A stretch of DNA of 64,000 nucleotides from Planctomycetota bacterium (GCA_004376375.1 SOJX01000049.1:40173-104172), one strand, 5' to 3'. Counted from the first letter of the stretch, positions 1-9,829 are shown. The notes: generated by a model from the sequence alone, not told the origin. Numbers and translations: made by a program.

Positions 1-1
1 G

Positions 2-127
2 CTGACCGACAATATGGAACTGAAACTCGAATACGTAATCCGGGACGAAAATACGGGCGGCTTTACTTCGGCGGAAAGAAATGTTGATAATGACGAGATT
101 CTTTTATTTTTCAGCTTCAAGTTTTAG
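2..127 (+). CDS. C-terminal end of a probable outer-membrane beta-barrel protein (partial)
   Basis: The window opens inside a reading frame that ends in TAG at 125-127 and gives 41 residues. They show alternating polar and hydrophobic residues and finish in FFSFKF. A final strand ending in Phe is typical of the beta-signal recognised by the BamA insertion machinery, so I infer an outer-membrane barrel protein. The fragment is too short to assign a family, and a cytoplasmic beta-rich protein cannot be excluded. Confidence 0.4.
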   Translation: MTDNMELKLEYVIRDENTGGFTSAERNVDNDEILLFFSFKF

Positions 128-146
128 AATATTATAAAACTGTTAC

Positions 147-164
147 GCGGGCGGGCAGGCCCGC
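147..164. other. GC-rich hairpin between convergent genes
   Basis: GCGGGC (147-152) pairs with GCCCGC (159-164) in the 49-base gap between the partial gene on the plus strand and rmuC on the minus strand. It could stop transcription from either side, but no strong T-run follows it. Confidence 0.3.
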
Positions 165-176
165 ACGCCGGATATA

Positions 177-1526
177 CTAATCTTCCTCTTTATTAAATTC
201 AGCCGGGATTTCGCGGATCGGCTTTTCTATCATTTTTACTTCCTTGATTTCTGATGATTCCGGTACGGTTCCGAGCTCAACCAGCCTGACCCCGCTGGGC
301 CTCACGCGCGTTTCCCATGATCGTACCGCTTTGTTGAAGGTTTCTCTCGCCTTATCCAGGCTCGAACCGACTCCGGCGAAATGGAAGCCGAACTTCTGTA
401 CCCTTTCAAATAGTTCTTTCGCTGCTTCTGCTATTCTCCCGGCATTTTCGGCCATTTTGCTCTGCTGCCAGACAAGCGCGGCACTGCGGAGAAGTGCGAT
501 CAGATTAATCGGGCTTGCCAGGATAACGTTCTGTCTTGTTCCGTCTTCGATAAGGTTTCCGTCATACATAAGCGCGGCACTGAAGAACGATTCCGCGGGC
601 AGGAACATCACGACGAAATCCATCGATCCTTCCTGTTTCCAGTATTCTTTCCTGGCCAGCGCCTTCATATGATCCCGCACCTTCTTCGCATGTTGCTTCA
701 GCGCTTCCTCCTTTTCACTATTATCCTGAGTCTCGAAAGCCTTGACATAATCGTCCCTCGGCACCTTTGAGTCGACAAGGATGAAGCGATTACCCGGAAC
801 ATTTATCTTCAGGTCGGGTCTGATCGTGCGCTCATCACGCGACTCGGCCGTGGCCTGTTCCTCAAAATCGCAGTATCTGGACATCCCCGCCGCTTCGACC
901 GCGTTGCGCAATGCCAGTTCGCCCCATTGGCCGCGTACCTGCGGCTTGCTGAGGGCATCGGCGAGTTTGCGCGCCTCGCCGGCAAGCATTTTGATTTGAT
1001 CGTCGACTTTACCGTAGTCGCTTTTCAGGCTCTTTTCCATTTCCAGGACGTGTTTTTCATAACTTTCAAGCGTCGTCCTGAGCGGCTCAATGCGTTTGTC
1101 CAGATCGCCCTTCGTGGTTTCGAGAATTGTAGCGAGTGTTTCCTTGGCAAGCTTCAGGAACTCGTCACCGCTGCTTTTCAGTGCTTTGCCGGCGAGTGCG
1201 TCGAATGTATCGCTCAGCTTTTTCTGGGATTCTTCAATTAACATGCGTTGCTCCTGCAGGTTTTTTCTTTCTTCTTCCAGACGGGCTTCGAAGGCAGTCC
1301 GCGCGGAACGTTCGGTATCGAGTTCTTTTCTCAAGCCGTCGATTTCACTTTCTTTTTCTTCCAGCTGTCCGCGTACCTCTTCGAGGCGTCCCTGAGAAGA
1401 TTCGGCCTTTGCGTTGAGCTCGGAATTCTCCCTTGCGCGCATTGCGGCCGCACGTGCGGAAGCGATGAGCCATCCTGCAAGAGCGCCGATAACAAGTCCG
1501 GCAACGGCATATACTGCGTAAATCAT
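177..1526 (-). CDS. rmuC: DNA recombination protein RmuC
   Basis: A 449-residue RmuC-family protein. The start is the ATG at 1526 because CGGGGGT sits just upstream and the protein then opens with one N-terminal membrane helix (about residues 3-22), as in the family. A long charged coiled coil follows (about 25-160), then the conserved RmuC domain with KPQVRGQWGE, ILVDSKVPRDDYVKAFE and the region around FLPAESFFSAAL. RmuC proteins limit inversions and other rearrangements at short inverted repeats and carry a predicted nuclease-like fold. This fits the palindrome-rich gaps in this window, but the link is inference. The gene stands alone, convergent with the partial gene at the window start. 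Confidence 0.93.
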   Translation of the reverse strand: MIYAVYAVAGLVIGALAGWLIASARAAAMRARENSELNAKAESSQGRLEEVRGQLEEKESEIDGLRKELDTERSARTAFEARLEEERKNLQEQRMLIEESQKKLSDTFDALAGKALKSSGDEFLKLAKETLATILETTKGDLDKRIEPLRTTLESYEKHVLEMEKSLKSDYGKVDDQIKMLAGEARKLADALSKPQVRGQWGELALRNAVEAAGMSRYCDFEEQATAESRDERTIRPDLKINVPGNRFILVDSKVPRDDYVKAFETQDNSEKEEALKQHAKKVRDHMKALARKEYWKQEGSMDFVVMFLPAESFFSAALMYDGNLIEDGTRQNVILASPINLIALLRSAALVWQQSKMAENAGRIAEAAKELFERVQKFGFHFAGVGSSLDKARETFNKAVRSWETRVRPSGVRLVELGTVPESSEIKEVKMIEKPIREIPAEFNKEED

Positions 1527-1606
1527 TTTACCCCCGTATGTTGAACCGGGAAAACTGAAAACAAACGAGTCCGGGCGCAACATTCTGGAAGACGCCGCGC
1601 AAAACC

Positions 1607-1634
1607 ATTATAACTTGTCAAGGATTCATGTCCA
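1607..1634 (-). promoter_or_regulatory. Probable sigma70-type promoter of rmuC
   Basis: Read on the minus strand, TGGACA (1634-1629) and a perfect TATAAT (1612-1607) are separated by 16 bases. They lie about 80 bases upstream of the rmuC ATG. Confidence 0.5.
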
Positions 1635-1692
1635 GAAAATAGGTTTATTGCGGCTGGATTTCCGCAGTAAAGGCCCCTGGATAAGAAAGCAA

Positions 1693-1721
1693 TTGCATTC
1701 CCCCAAAACTCGTGGTAATAT
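1693..1721 (+). promoter_or_regulatory. Possible promoter of the kinase operon
   Basis: TTGCAT (1693-1698), a 17-base spacer and TAATAT (1716-1721) precede the first gene of the signalling operon by 35 bases. The -35 box is weak. The gene itself has a clear AAGGAG at 1741-1746. Confidence 0.35.
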
Positions 1722-1755
1722 TACTGAACAGGGGAAATGTAAGGAGAGTTAGTGT

Positions 1756-4476
1756 ATGACGACACCGGCTGAATTGAACTTTGGAAAGATAGCGATTAGC
1801 CATAAATTCATGACCCCGGTCCAGGTCAACGAGTGCCTGGAAGTACAGCGTAAGATGCGTGAATTCGGCCTCGACGAGAAAAAGCTGGGCGAGGTCGCGA
1901 TCGAAAAAGGATTTATCTCTTCACACCAGCGCACGTTAATCCTGAATATTCAGCGCGCCGAAGTGGAAAAACTGCGCAAAAAACGCGAGTTGGAACTGGC
2001 TGTCATCGAGCAGGAGGCCCGTGAACTTGCGACCGAGTCGGACGAAGAACCGGAACCGAAAGCGGCCGCACCCTCGGCAAAACCCGCCGGACGCCGCTCG
2101 TCGAGAAAGGCCTCGGCAATCCGTAAACGGCCTTCGCGCCGTTCCAGCGCGAGAGCGCGCCCTTCGAGCCGAACCCCAAAGCGGGATTCAGCCATCCGGC
2201 AGGCGCCTGCCAGGGAAATCGACCCGGAAAGAGCCGCACAGCTTGATGAAGAACGACGCATCCGCCGCGAAGAAGAGCGCGAGCTCAAGATGCAGTCCAA
2301 CCAGATGAAAATGGTCGTCGGCGCTATTATGGGCGTGGCCGCATTGATTGTTATTGCCGTTATCGCACTGTCGGTTAATTGGGGCGGCGACCCTCAATCG
2401 ACCGACAATATCGGCGATGAGCCCGGCGTCTCCGAACGGTCCGGAAAGGACAAAGAAAAACGCGCAGCTGAAAACCAGGCGGCTAATCTGTTCGGCAGCG
2501 CCCAGAGGTGCTACAACGAAGGCGATTACCGGGGCGCAAGAGCTTTACTCAAGCAGATCTTCCAAAGCCCCGGCATGCGGGCGACCAGTTACCTGACAAG
2601 GGCCCAGTCGCTTGATAACAACGCCAGAAAGAAAATCGATGAGGCGGAAAGAGCCGGCCCTGTCGAGCCGGTGAATCCGAATAATACGGCAAACGGCGTC
2701 CAGCCCAGGATCAGTAAAGAAGCCCAGGAATTGTACACGAAGATCGTAATGGAGACCTTCGGCCTCAGAAGGGAAAAACAACTCTGGGACGCCGTGGTGG
2801 CGTTGGACCAGTTTCCAGACAGATATCAAGACACACCTGAATGGACAAAAGTGCAGGAAGAGAAGAAAAAACTCAGACTGGAAATAGGGCAGCTGCTTGA
2901 AGCCGATATCCGCGAAATCAAGGCATATCTGGCAAAAAAGATGTTCAAGAAGGCGAAAGAAACCGCCGCTTCTATCCGCATTTATGCCAGTTCCGAACAG
3001 GTTGACAGGATACAGCAGTTAATCGCCAAAGGCATCGAGGATATGACGGCGGAAGAGATTGATACCGGCCTCGACGAAGGCGAGATGCTCCAGAAACTGT
3101 CAACGGCAAAGGCATATTTTGAAAGAGGTTTTCTCAAGAAAGCCCGCAAGATTTATGAAACACTCGCGCGGGACGATGATTTCATGAAGAAACATCCCCA
3201 GATCATTCGCGACCTGGACATTATCGCCCGCGTCACGCGGCTTTACAAGGCGGTGGGCGAGGCTATTCTCATGCTCCGTAAATCCACCTCCGCCTCGATC
3301 GGCCTCTATAAAAGGGGCAGGGTAAAGGGGAAAGTCATCACGGTAAACCTGAACGAAGTCCACATGAAAGACCAGTACACGGGGGACGACATCAAGTTCC
3401 ATATTTCGGAAATCGACACGAAAGACCTGATTATTCTCGCCCAGAAACGCATGAACCCGGACCACGCGGAGACTGACATCGCAATCGGGCTGGTGTATCT
3501 CATGCGCGATCAGAAGGAAAAAGCCCGGGAACGCTTTTTCCAGGCGATGAAGCGGAGAAGGGACAAACCTCTTAGGATTGACCTCTTAATCGAAATGACG
3601 GACCCGAAAGCGGACGGTATCAGGACGCCGCCCAGACGCGTAAACGTAATGGATTTTTCGGAAACCGTCGAAGGCAAGGCTATCGAAGAAGCCAGGAAGG
3701 CATTCAGAGAAAAAGACTACAAGACTGCCTACCGCCTGCTCATGGACGCGCGCAGGAAATACGATACCAGCGCTGCATGGCTCCTGGCGGAGCGGGAAAT
3801 CAACGATATGCTTGAAAAGTGCGCCGCACAGCTCAAGAAGGCCTCTGCGTTATTTGCCGGCAAGTATATCGATATGGGCGACGGCACCGTGCGGGTTTAT
3901 TACGACTGGTCCGATGAGACGCAACTCGGCGATTGGAAGGAATACAGCCTTGATACCGTCTATGACCTCATCCCTTACCCCTGGGAACTGGTGGATCAGG
4001 AAATCAAGGGGCGCGGGTCCAAGGTCTATCTGTGGAACGGTATAATCGACGGCGATGTTACCATAGAGTTCGAAGCGGTCGGCGGCGGCGAGTGCCCGAG
4101 CATTCAGGCAACGTTATGCGATGATGGGGAAGGCGTGAACTATCTCTTCGGCGTCGGCGTAAAACGCCTCGGGCCCAAGAGAAATTCCATTACGCACTAT
4201 GTAAAAAAGGGCACCAATAAAGTTCTGGTGAAAGAAAGCGCAAACGATATCAAGGTCGGCCAACGCTACATCGTCAAGATCGAAAAAGTCGGAAGCAAGC
4301 TGCGGCTATGGGTTGACGGAAAGCTCTGCGTTGAAACCGAGAATGACGACCTGGTTTCAGGGCATGTCGGTTTGTTTGCCGGCGGCTCGGGCCAGGGCGT
4401 GCTTTTCGATAACGTCAAGATTACCGGCAAACTGTCGAAGAAGTGGCTTCGCAGGCATAAGCGGTCGAAGAAGTGA
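1756..4476 (+). CDS. Membrane-anchored TPR protein with C-terminal concanavalin-like domain
   Basis: A 906-residue protein of unknown function. Residues 1-60 form a helical module of the type FGKIAISHKFMTPVQV...LGEVAIEKGFIS, resembling the N-terminal modules of the two kinases at 4575 and 16709. A basic, Arg/Ser-rich linker (about 85-180) leads to one membrane helix (MVVGAIMGVAALIVIAVIAL). The long region after it is Lys/Glu-rich and helical with TPR-like hairpins. The C-terminal ~170 residues (from about DMGDGTVRVYYDW) look like a DUF1080/LamG-type jelly roll: W-rich strands, IEFEAVGGG, KLRLWVDGK and GHVGLFAGGSG. The gene opens an operon with the kinase downstream, so it may be a substrate, scaffold or sensor for that kinase. 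I do not recognise a named family for the whole protein. Confidence 0.8.
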   Translation: MTTPAELNFGKIAISHKFMTPVQVNECLEVQRKMREFGLDEKKLGEVAIEKGFISSHQRTLILNIQRAEVEKLRKKRELELAVIEQEARELATESDEEPEPKAAAPSAKPAGRRSSRKASAIRKRPSRRSSARARPSSRTPKRDSAIRQAPAREIDPERAAQLDEERRIRREEERELKMQSNQMKMVVGAIMGVAALIVIAVIALSVNWGGDPQSTDNIGDEPGVSERSGKDKEKRAAENQAANLFGSAQRCYNEGDYRGARALLKQIFQSPGMRATSYLTRAQSLDNNARKKIDEAERAGPVEPVNPNNTANGVQPRISKEAQELYTKIVMETFGLRREKQLWDAVVALDQFPDRYQDTPEWTKVQEEKKKLRLEIGQLLEADIREIKAYLAKKMFKKAKETAASIRIYASSEQVDRIQQLIAKGIEDMTAEEIDTGLDEGEMLQKLSTAKAYFERGFLKKARKIYETLARDDDFMKKHPQIIRDLDIIARVTRLYKAVGEAILMLRKSTSASIGLYKRGRVKGKVITVNLNEVHMKDQYTGDDIKFHISEIDTKDLIILAQKRMNPDHAETDIAIGLVYLMRDQKEKARERFFQAMKRRRDKPLRIDLLIEMTDPKADGIRTPPRRVNVMDFSETVEGKAIEEARKAFREKDYKTAYRLLMDARRKYDTSAAWLLAEREINDMLEKCAAQLKKASALFAGKYIDMGDGTVRVYYDWSDETQLGDWKEYSLDTVYDLIPYPWELVDQEIKGRGSKVYLWNGIIDGDVTIEFEAVGGGECPSIQATLCDDGEGVNYLFGVGVKRLGPKRNSITHYVKKGTNKVLVKESANDIKVGQRYIVKIEKVGSKLRLWVDGKLCVETENDDLVSGHVGLFAGGSGQGVLFDNVKITGKLSKKWLRRHKRSKK

Positions 4477-4513
4477 TTTCTGCGCCTTTTGCAGCGGATG
4501 AACGAGAATCCCC

Positions 4514-4562
4514 GTAGGGGCAGGCAACACTTGCGCGCGCGCCGTGTGTTCTGTGCCCCTGC
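4514..4562. repeat. GGGGC-arm palindromic repeat, GGGGCA copy
   Basis: GTAGGGGCA...ACAC at the left pairs with GTGT...TGTGCCCCTGC at the right. The tail CCCCTGCAATT is shared with the palindrome at 15742. It lies in the 98-base gap between the TPR/ConA gene and the kinase gene, 13 bases before the kinase ATG. Confidence 0.55.
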
Positions 4563-4574
4563 AATTCTAATGTA

Positions 4575-7439
4575 ATGGCTGAAGTCCCACCACAAATCTC
4601 TGAGCCGTTTCTACGCCTCGCCGTTGAAAGAGGTTACCTTGACGCGTCACAGGCTGAGCGGCTGGTCACCCCGCCCTCCGGCTGCAGCGACCTCGATGAC
4701 CTGGACGTTGCATTACGGTGCATACGGGAGGGTCTCCTCAGCTCGGAACAGGTGATTGAGCTCCGCCGTGCATGCGGCCACGCGCCGGTACGTAATTTCG
4801 CCGAGTTTGAGATCGAATATCCGATTGGACGCGGCAGCACTGGTGTCGTTTACAAGGCCCGCCGAACCGGCTCCGGGTTGAGGGTCGCACTCAAAATCCT
4901 GCCCGGGTGGATGTCAGAAGACAACGCGGCGGTGGACCGCTTCCTGAGAGAGGCCAAGATTCTGGGGAAGCTGAACCATCCGAATATCGTAAAAGCAATC
5001 GATGCAGGCACGGCGGAAGGGCGTTACTACCTGGCAATGGAGCACCTTGACGGCGGTTCCTTGCGGGATCTCGTAAAAAACCGTGGAATGCTTGGCGAAT
5101 ATGAAGCTCTCCGCATAGTCCGGGCCGTCGCACAGGCGCTGCGCGACACGCTCTCGCACGGGATTGTTCACCGGGACGTAAAACCGCGCAATATTCTGTT
5201 TACTTATGACGGGATTCCCAAGCTCGCGGACCTGGGGCTTGCCCGGGCAAGCGGCTACGTCCCTCAGGACGGTCCGCCGCGCGCCATCGGTACGCCGAAC
5301 TATATTTCGCCGGAGCAGGCGTCGGGACAGGCGGACGTTGACGTCAGGAGCGATATCTATTCGCTCGGTGCAACGCTTTTTTACGCCGTTACGGGGCGTC
5401 CGCCGTTCGAGGGCAAGGATGCGCACAAACTGATGGCCGCCCATCGCGCACTGCCGATTCCGAATCCGGGATCGATTAATCCGGAAATCTCCGACGGGTG
5501 CGCAAACCTTATCCTCTGGATGATGGAAAAAGACCCGGCCCGCCGCCCTCAGAAACCGGACGATGTTATTGCACGGATTGACAGAATGATGGCCCTTCCC
5601 CGCCTGTTGACCGTGCGGCTTGAAAAAGCCCTTTTCCCGGCCAGTGTATTACTCTTTCTGATTCTGGCTCTTCTCGGCGCCTTCATGATCGCCATGAGAT
5701 GGAATCCACGGAACGTTTCCTCTCCCCTGCGCCCGCCGATAAGGCAACGGGTTGAGCCGAAGAAAGTGGGAAGATCGGGGTCTGAGGTTCCGGCAGATGT
5801 GATTACCCCCGAACAGGTAGCCGAAACTTCCGTCAATCCCTACAAGTCTGAATCGGAAACGGAAACCGCGGAGCAGTCGAAGCCGGAGCTGCCGCCAAAG
5901 CCTCCGGTAGAACCGGTTGACGAAACTACGGAACCCGAGCCGATATCCGTTACTGAAACTGAACCTGCTCAGGCTTCCGAGCACCCAGGCGATACGAGCG
6001 TAGAACCGTCTCAGGCGACAGCGGTTGCCAATGAAAAAGAAGAGGCGGTCCTTGCGCCTTATTATTCACTTGTTTACGCGATTACGCCTTTTCTCGAAGA
6101 GCGGCGTTATAAAGAAGTTCTGGACCGTCTGGACCAGGCGCTTGAATCGGGCGCTCTGAATTCGAAGGTCCGCGATCATGTCTTGTGGGAGCAGGCTTTT
6201 GTGCGGGAGGTGGCAAACCTTTTCAACAGGACTTCCAACCAACTGCTGCTCCGGATCGACAAGAATGTCGAGTTTGAATTCAGGAAAGGCATTCGCGCCT
6301 CCGGCAAACTTACGCGCGTGGACCGCGGCGGCGCGCGTTTTCAAATGGACGGCGGTGGGTACTTCGAGATTAAATCCCTCTCGGTGGAATTCATTGTGAA
6401 TCTCCTTGAATTGCGCGCCGAAAGTGGGCAACCGCGGCTCCTTGTGGCCAGCCTCATGCTCGCCGACGGTTCTCTTTACGAAGCGGAACGGGAGCTCAAC
6501 GCGTCAGCGGCCGAAGGTGTTACCGACAACAGGCTGTTGAAGCGTCTTGAAAGGGCAAAGAAGCGCAAAGCCCGCCTCGAAACGGAGCAATTGAATTCTG
6601 CACGGCGGGATAACGAGTCTTCGGCGATGAAACTCTTTACCGATGCCGAAACGGCGTATAGGAACCAGGCCTTGATTGCCGCTGCCGCGAAATATCGCAA
6701 ACTGATCCGGGAATACGGTAAAACGGAAACGGCGAAAAAGAACCGTGAAAGCATCCAGGACCATTTCGTTCAGGCTGCCCATGCGGTATTGAAAAAACGC
6801 GGAGTTACCCACGCCAGTGCCGTAGAAGAGCCGGAAGATAAATCGGGTGTGCCTACCTATTTGTATTATTTCGAGAAGCAGGCTGAAGAGGAAATGAAGG
6901 ATTTTGATTGTGATTCGACCCGCTGGCGGATACGGCGGGGCGCCCTCGAGCATTTCGGCACTGACCTCTGGAAGTATCCTGTCCGCTCGAGGGTAAAATT
7001 CGAACGTGTCGACGAGATTCATCTGACGTACCGTGTTGATTTTCCGAACCGGCTCGGTATTTCGTTCTGCGGCATTTCAGTTGTGTTCTTTTTCGTCAAA
7101 AACCAGGTTGCAATCTATGCCGGGGAACTCGTCGAATACCGGTCCAAAGTACAGCCTGAAATCCTCGGCGCGCCGCCCGCGAAGAGCAAAGTCGAAACTT
7201 CGGGCCTGCATTCCATCAGAATTATCCGAAACGGCGACCGTTTCCGAATACTCATTGACGAATCATTCATGGAAGACGTTCTTATCCCGGATGCGGAAAC
7301 CGCGGGCCACATTGAGATCCGCGATAATAAAAGATGCCGCATTGCGGATATAAAGATTACCGCCATTCTGGAAAAAAAATGGGCCAAAGGAGAACGCGCA
7401 CGGCTCGAGGATGCAATCGCGAAAGAGGCGGAGTTTTAA
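4575..7439 (+). CDS. Transmembrane Ser/Thr protein kinase with C-terminal ConA-like domain
   Basis: A 954-residue Hanks-type kinase. After a helical N-terminal module (1-70) comes a full kinase domain: glycine loop GRGSTG (85-90), catalytic Lys 107, HRD 199-201 in HRDVKPRN, DLG 219-221 in place of DFG, and SPE for APE in GTPNYISPEQ. The key residues are present, so it is probably active. One membrane helix (353-374) divides the cytoplasmic kinase from a large outer part. That part has a Pro/Glu-rich linker, a helical TPR-like region, and a C-terminal jelly-roll region (from about DFDCDSTRWRIRRG) similar in layout to the end of the preceding protein. No Shine-Dalgarno is visible at this ATG, which follows a palindromic repeat, so the exact start is uncertain. 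It probably senses something outside the membrane and phosphorylates operon partners. Confidence 0.9.
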   Translation: MAEVPPQISEPFLRLAVERGYLDASQAERLVTPPSGCSDLDDLDVALRCIREGLLSSEQVIELRRACGHAPVRNFAEFEIEYPIGRGSTGVVYKARRTGSGLRVALKILPGWMSEDNAAVDRFLREAKILGKLNHPNIVKAIDAGTAEGRYYLAMEHLDGGSLRDLVKNRGMLGEYEALRIVRAVAQALRDTLSHGIVHRDVKPRNILFTYDGIPKLADLGLARASGYVPQDGPPRAIGTPNYISPEQASGQADVDVRSDIYSLGATLFYAVTGRPPFEGKDAHKLMAAHRALPIPNPGSINPEISDGCANLILWMMEKDPARRPQKPDDVIARIDRMMALPRLLTVRLEKALFPASVLLFLILALLGAFMIAMRWNPRNVSSPLRPPIRQRVEPKKVGRSGSEVPADVITPEQVAETSVNPYKSESETETAEQSKPELPPKPPVEPVDETTEPEPISVTETEPAQASEHPGDTSVEPSQATAVANEKEEAVLAPYYSLVYAITPFLEERRYKEVLDRLDQALESGALNSKVRDHVLWEQAFVREVANLFNRTSNQLLLRIDKNVEFEFRKGIRASGKLTRVDRGGARFQMDGGGYFEIKSLSVEFIVNLLELRAESGQPRLLVASLMLADGSLYEAERELNASAAEGVTDNRLLKRLERAKKRKARLETEQLNSARRDNESSAMKLFTDAETAYRNQALIAAAAKYRKLIREYGKTETAKKNRESIQDHFVQAAHAVLKKRGVTHASAVEEPEDKSGVPTYLYYFEKQAEEEMKDFDCDSTRWRIRRGALEHFGTDLWKYPVRSRVKFERVDEIHLTYRVDFPNRLGISFCGISVVFFFVKNQVAIYAGELVEYRSKVQPEILGAPPAKSKVETSGLHSIRIIRNGDRFRILIDESFMEDVLIPDAETAGHIEIRDNKRCRIADIKITAILEKKWAKGERARLEDAIAKEAEF

Positions 7440-7458
7440 TGGATTTCAAGGAGAATTC

Positions 7459-9108
7459 ATGAGCGAAAAATCCAAAGAAAGCCCGACAAAGGTCAGCAGG
7501 GAAGTAAAACAAACAATACGCGAAAGAGTCGAGCAGGCGCGTGCAGCCCACAGGAAACGAACCACCCGCTTGTGGCTGTTTGTTCTTGTTCCGGTTGTCG
7601 TGCTGACAGTTGCAGTTATTATTTTTTGGAACTCTCTGGCATTTATATGGGTCTCGTTCAACCTGGAATACGGTGACCAGGACACAAGGCTCGATTACCT
7701 GCAGATAATGGTTAACCGTAAGGACAAACGCGCCCGGGATTACTTCATCAGGGCGCTGGACGGTAACATCTTCGAGCGCCACCTTGGATTGCAGGGCCTC
7801 GATTTCGCGGGTGATGCATCGCTCTGCGGTAAGTTTATTGATATATATAACGACACCACGGATAATTACATCAACCTCGATACCCGCATCAGCAACCGGC
7901 AGCTTGCGCTCGAACTTCTTATGCAATACGGAGGCGCAGACTATATGGATTTCTTTCTGAAATTAATTCCGGATAATCAGTTCTGGCAGATTGGACTTGA
8001 GTACCTTGAAAAAAACGCCGATGTCTCCATGCTGCCGAGGCTTTTCGACATGGCAAATTCAAGCGATGCCGTAAAGCGCCATACGGCGGTGAAAACCCTT
8101 TTCTGGCTCAGGGACGAAAAGAAATGGATCAGGGAAAGCAAAGAGGTTGTGGAAGTCGGCGCCGGCCTGTGCGCGGATAATGATTCCTGCGTCCGCATGT
8201 GGGCCTGCAGACTTGTGGAAGCCCTGGGGGGGCGCAAGTATGTGCCCTTGCTGCTGGAGCGGCTCGAAGACGAGGACATGGCCGTGGTCGCGTTTGCCGC
8301 TTATGCTTGTGAAAAACTGCAGGACCCGCGCGCCATCGACGGGCTGGTGAAAGTCCTGAGGCTGACTGACGTGCCGGCGTCAAGGGCCGCAAGGGATGCG
8401 CTTCTCAAAATCGGATCTTTCGCTGCGATACCCGGCCTTTTCGCGGTAGCGCGCGAATCGAATCTTGACGTGGAGTGCCGACTCGGAGCGCTCAGGGTAA
8501 TTGTAAAACTGCGGGAACCTGAAACCGACCGTATCGCCCTGGAACTGCCGAATGTGCAGAAGGATCTGATTTCAATAATACGCTCGGTCGACCCCAACTC
8601 GCCCGTGGAGTCGGACTCCGACATGAGAGTCAGAATCAGGGTGGCGGAAATTATCTGCTCTATACTTTTCGGGTGCATCCAGGAGGCGATACCCGAGAAA
8701 GCGGGCTACGAGGAGATGGCGACTCGCGCCGCAAGACCTGCTGAGAGTGCGATACCGAGAATAAGCAAAGCCTGGTCGAAACCGGAAATAATGGACGTGA
8801 TTTTCAGGGCCTTTGCCGAGGAATCAAACATTAAAGTAAAAAGCCTGCTGGCAAACGCTCTTGCGGGCGCAAAGCACGGCAAACTGGTCGATTATCTCCT
8901 GATATGGGCGCCGGATGCCCGGTCTTCGGAGCGGGGAATTATCGACGACGCCCTGGCAATAGTGACCCATGACCGGGACAACCCCAGGGGTATTGATTTC
9001 GGGTTTAAAGATGCGAGCAATCCGGATGAAATCGCCGAGGCGGCCCGGAAGGTTGAAAAATGGATTGCTGAAAACGCCGGCGCAAACAATAGTGATGGAG
9101 AAAAGTAA
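7459..9108 (+). CDS. Membrane-anchored HEAT-repeat protein
   Basis: 549 residues. The ATG at 7459 is chosen because AAGGAG lies 6-11 bases before it; an in-frame upstream ATG at 7411 overlaps the kinase gene. A basic N-terminus precedes one membrane helix (LWLFVLVPVVVLTVAVIIFW). The rest is alpha-helical HEAT/PBS-lyase-type repeats, seen in stretches such as RMWACRLVEALGGRKYVPLL, DMAVVAFAAYACEKLQDPRA and ASRAARDALLKIGSFAAIPG. Such solenoids act as protein-binding scaffolds. It sits between two kinase genes, which suggests a scaffold or adaptor in their pathway. No enzymatic motif is seen. Confidence 0.82.
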   Translation: MSEKSKESPTKVSREVKQTIRERVEQARAAHRKRTTRLWLFVLVPVVVLTVAVIIFWNSLAFIWVSFNLEYGDQDTRLDYLQIMVNRKDKRARDYFIRALDGNIFERHLGLQGLDFAGDASLCGKFIDIYNDTTDNYINLDTRISNRQLALELLMQYGGADYMDFFLKLIPDNQFWQIGLEYLEKNADVSMLPRLFDMANSSDAVKRHTAVKTLFWLRDEKKWIRESKEVVEVGAGLCADNDSCVRMWACRLVEALGGRKYVPLLLERLEDEDMAVVAFAAYACEKLQDPRAIDGLVKVLRLTDVPASRAARDALLKIGSFAAIPGLFAVARESNLDVECRLGALRVIVKLREPETDRIALELPNVQKDLISIIRSVDPNSPVESDSDMRVRIRVAEIICSILFGCIQEAIPEKAGYEEMATRAARPAESAIPRISKAWSKPEIMDVIFRAFAEESNIKVKSLLANALAGAKHGKLVDYLLIWAPDARSSERGIIDDALAIVTHDRDNPRGIDFGFKDASNPDEIAEAARKVEKWIAENAGANNSDGEK

Positions 9109-9109
9109 C

Positions 9110-9829
9110 GTGGATGCGCCCCGCGCCGTCCGTACAAGATGGGAAGTTCTTGCGTTGCTTATCATTATCGGCGCATCCGTTGCGTTCGGATATCAGATTC
9201 GCCGCCGAATGCTGCTTGCGAACTATATCCAGATGTTACGCTCGGACTACGACGTCGTTTCCTCCGAGGGTATTTCCAAGCTATCGGCTCTCTGCCCCAT
9301 GGCCGCACCGAGCCTCTCTGCGATCGCACAGAATAAATCTGAAACGCCAAGGTTGCGCAAATCCGCACTCGAGGCGCTTCATATGTCAGGTGACGGAGAG
9401 TGCACCGGTATTGTTAACAATCTGGCGCTTAGTCCCGGCGATGAAGTACTTCAGATAGCGGCGCTTGAGGTCTTCGCCAAGTCGGAAGACCCCAGGAATC
9501 ATGCGGCGGTCCGTAATGTAATCATGAGATCGGACAATGATTCCATCAGGATGAAGGCCATACGGCTTTACGGGCGCTACCCTCTCGAGCACATTGTTCC
9601 CGACTTTATAAAGGTGCTGGAAGATCCCAACATCATGGTTGCACTGGAAGCGCGCGACGTCCTGGAGCAGGTAACGAATCTCGATTTCGGTCACTTCCAC
9701 GACGCGATGCAGCCGGCAGTATTGCGTGAGGCAAGGGCTGATTTTATCAGGCGGGCCGGGGCCTGGTGGGCAAAATGCCGGAAAGAGCGCGGTCTCCCCG
9801 AGCTGCCCGGACCCGAAAAGAAGCAATGA
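9110..9829 (+). CDS. Second membrane-anchored HEAT-repeat protein
   Basis: About 239 residues, starting with one membrane helix (WEVLALLIIIGASVAFGYQI) followed by HEAT-like helical pairs, for example KSALEALHMSGDGECTGIVN and EVLQIAALEVFAKSEDPRNH. I prefer the GTG at 9110 because GGAG (9097-9100) lies 9 bases upstream and the preceding stop is at 9106-9108, which suggests coupled translation. An in-frame ATG at 9095 without a ribosome site is the alternative. The gene overlaps the next kinase start by ATGA, so the two HEAT proteins and the kinase are translated as a unit. Function unknown; probably a partner of the larger HEAT protein. Confidence 0.75.
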   Translation: MDAPRAVRTRWEVLALLIIIGASVAFGYQIRRRMLLANYIQMLRSDYDVVSSEGISKLSALCPMAAPSLSAIAQNKSETPRLRKSALEALHMSGDGECTGIVNNLALSPGDEVLQIAALEVFAKSEDPRNHAAVRNVIMRSDNDSIRMKAIRLYGRYPLEHIVPDFIKVLEDPNIMVALEARDVLEQVTNLDFGHFHDAMQPAVLREARADFIRRAGAWWAKCRKERGLPELPGPEKKQ

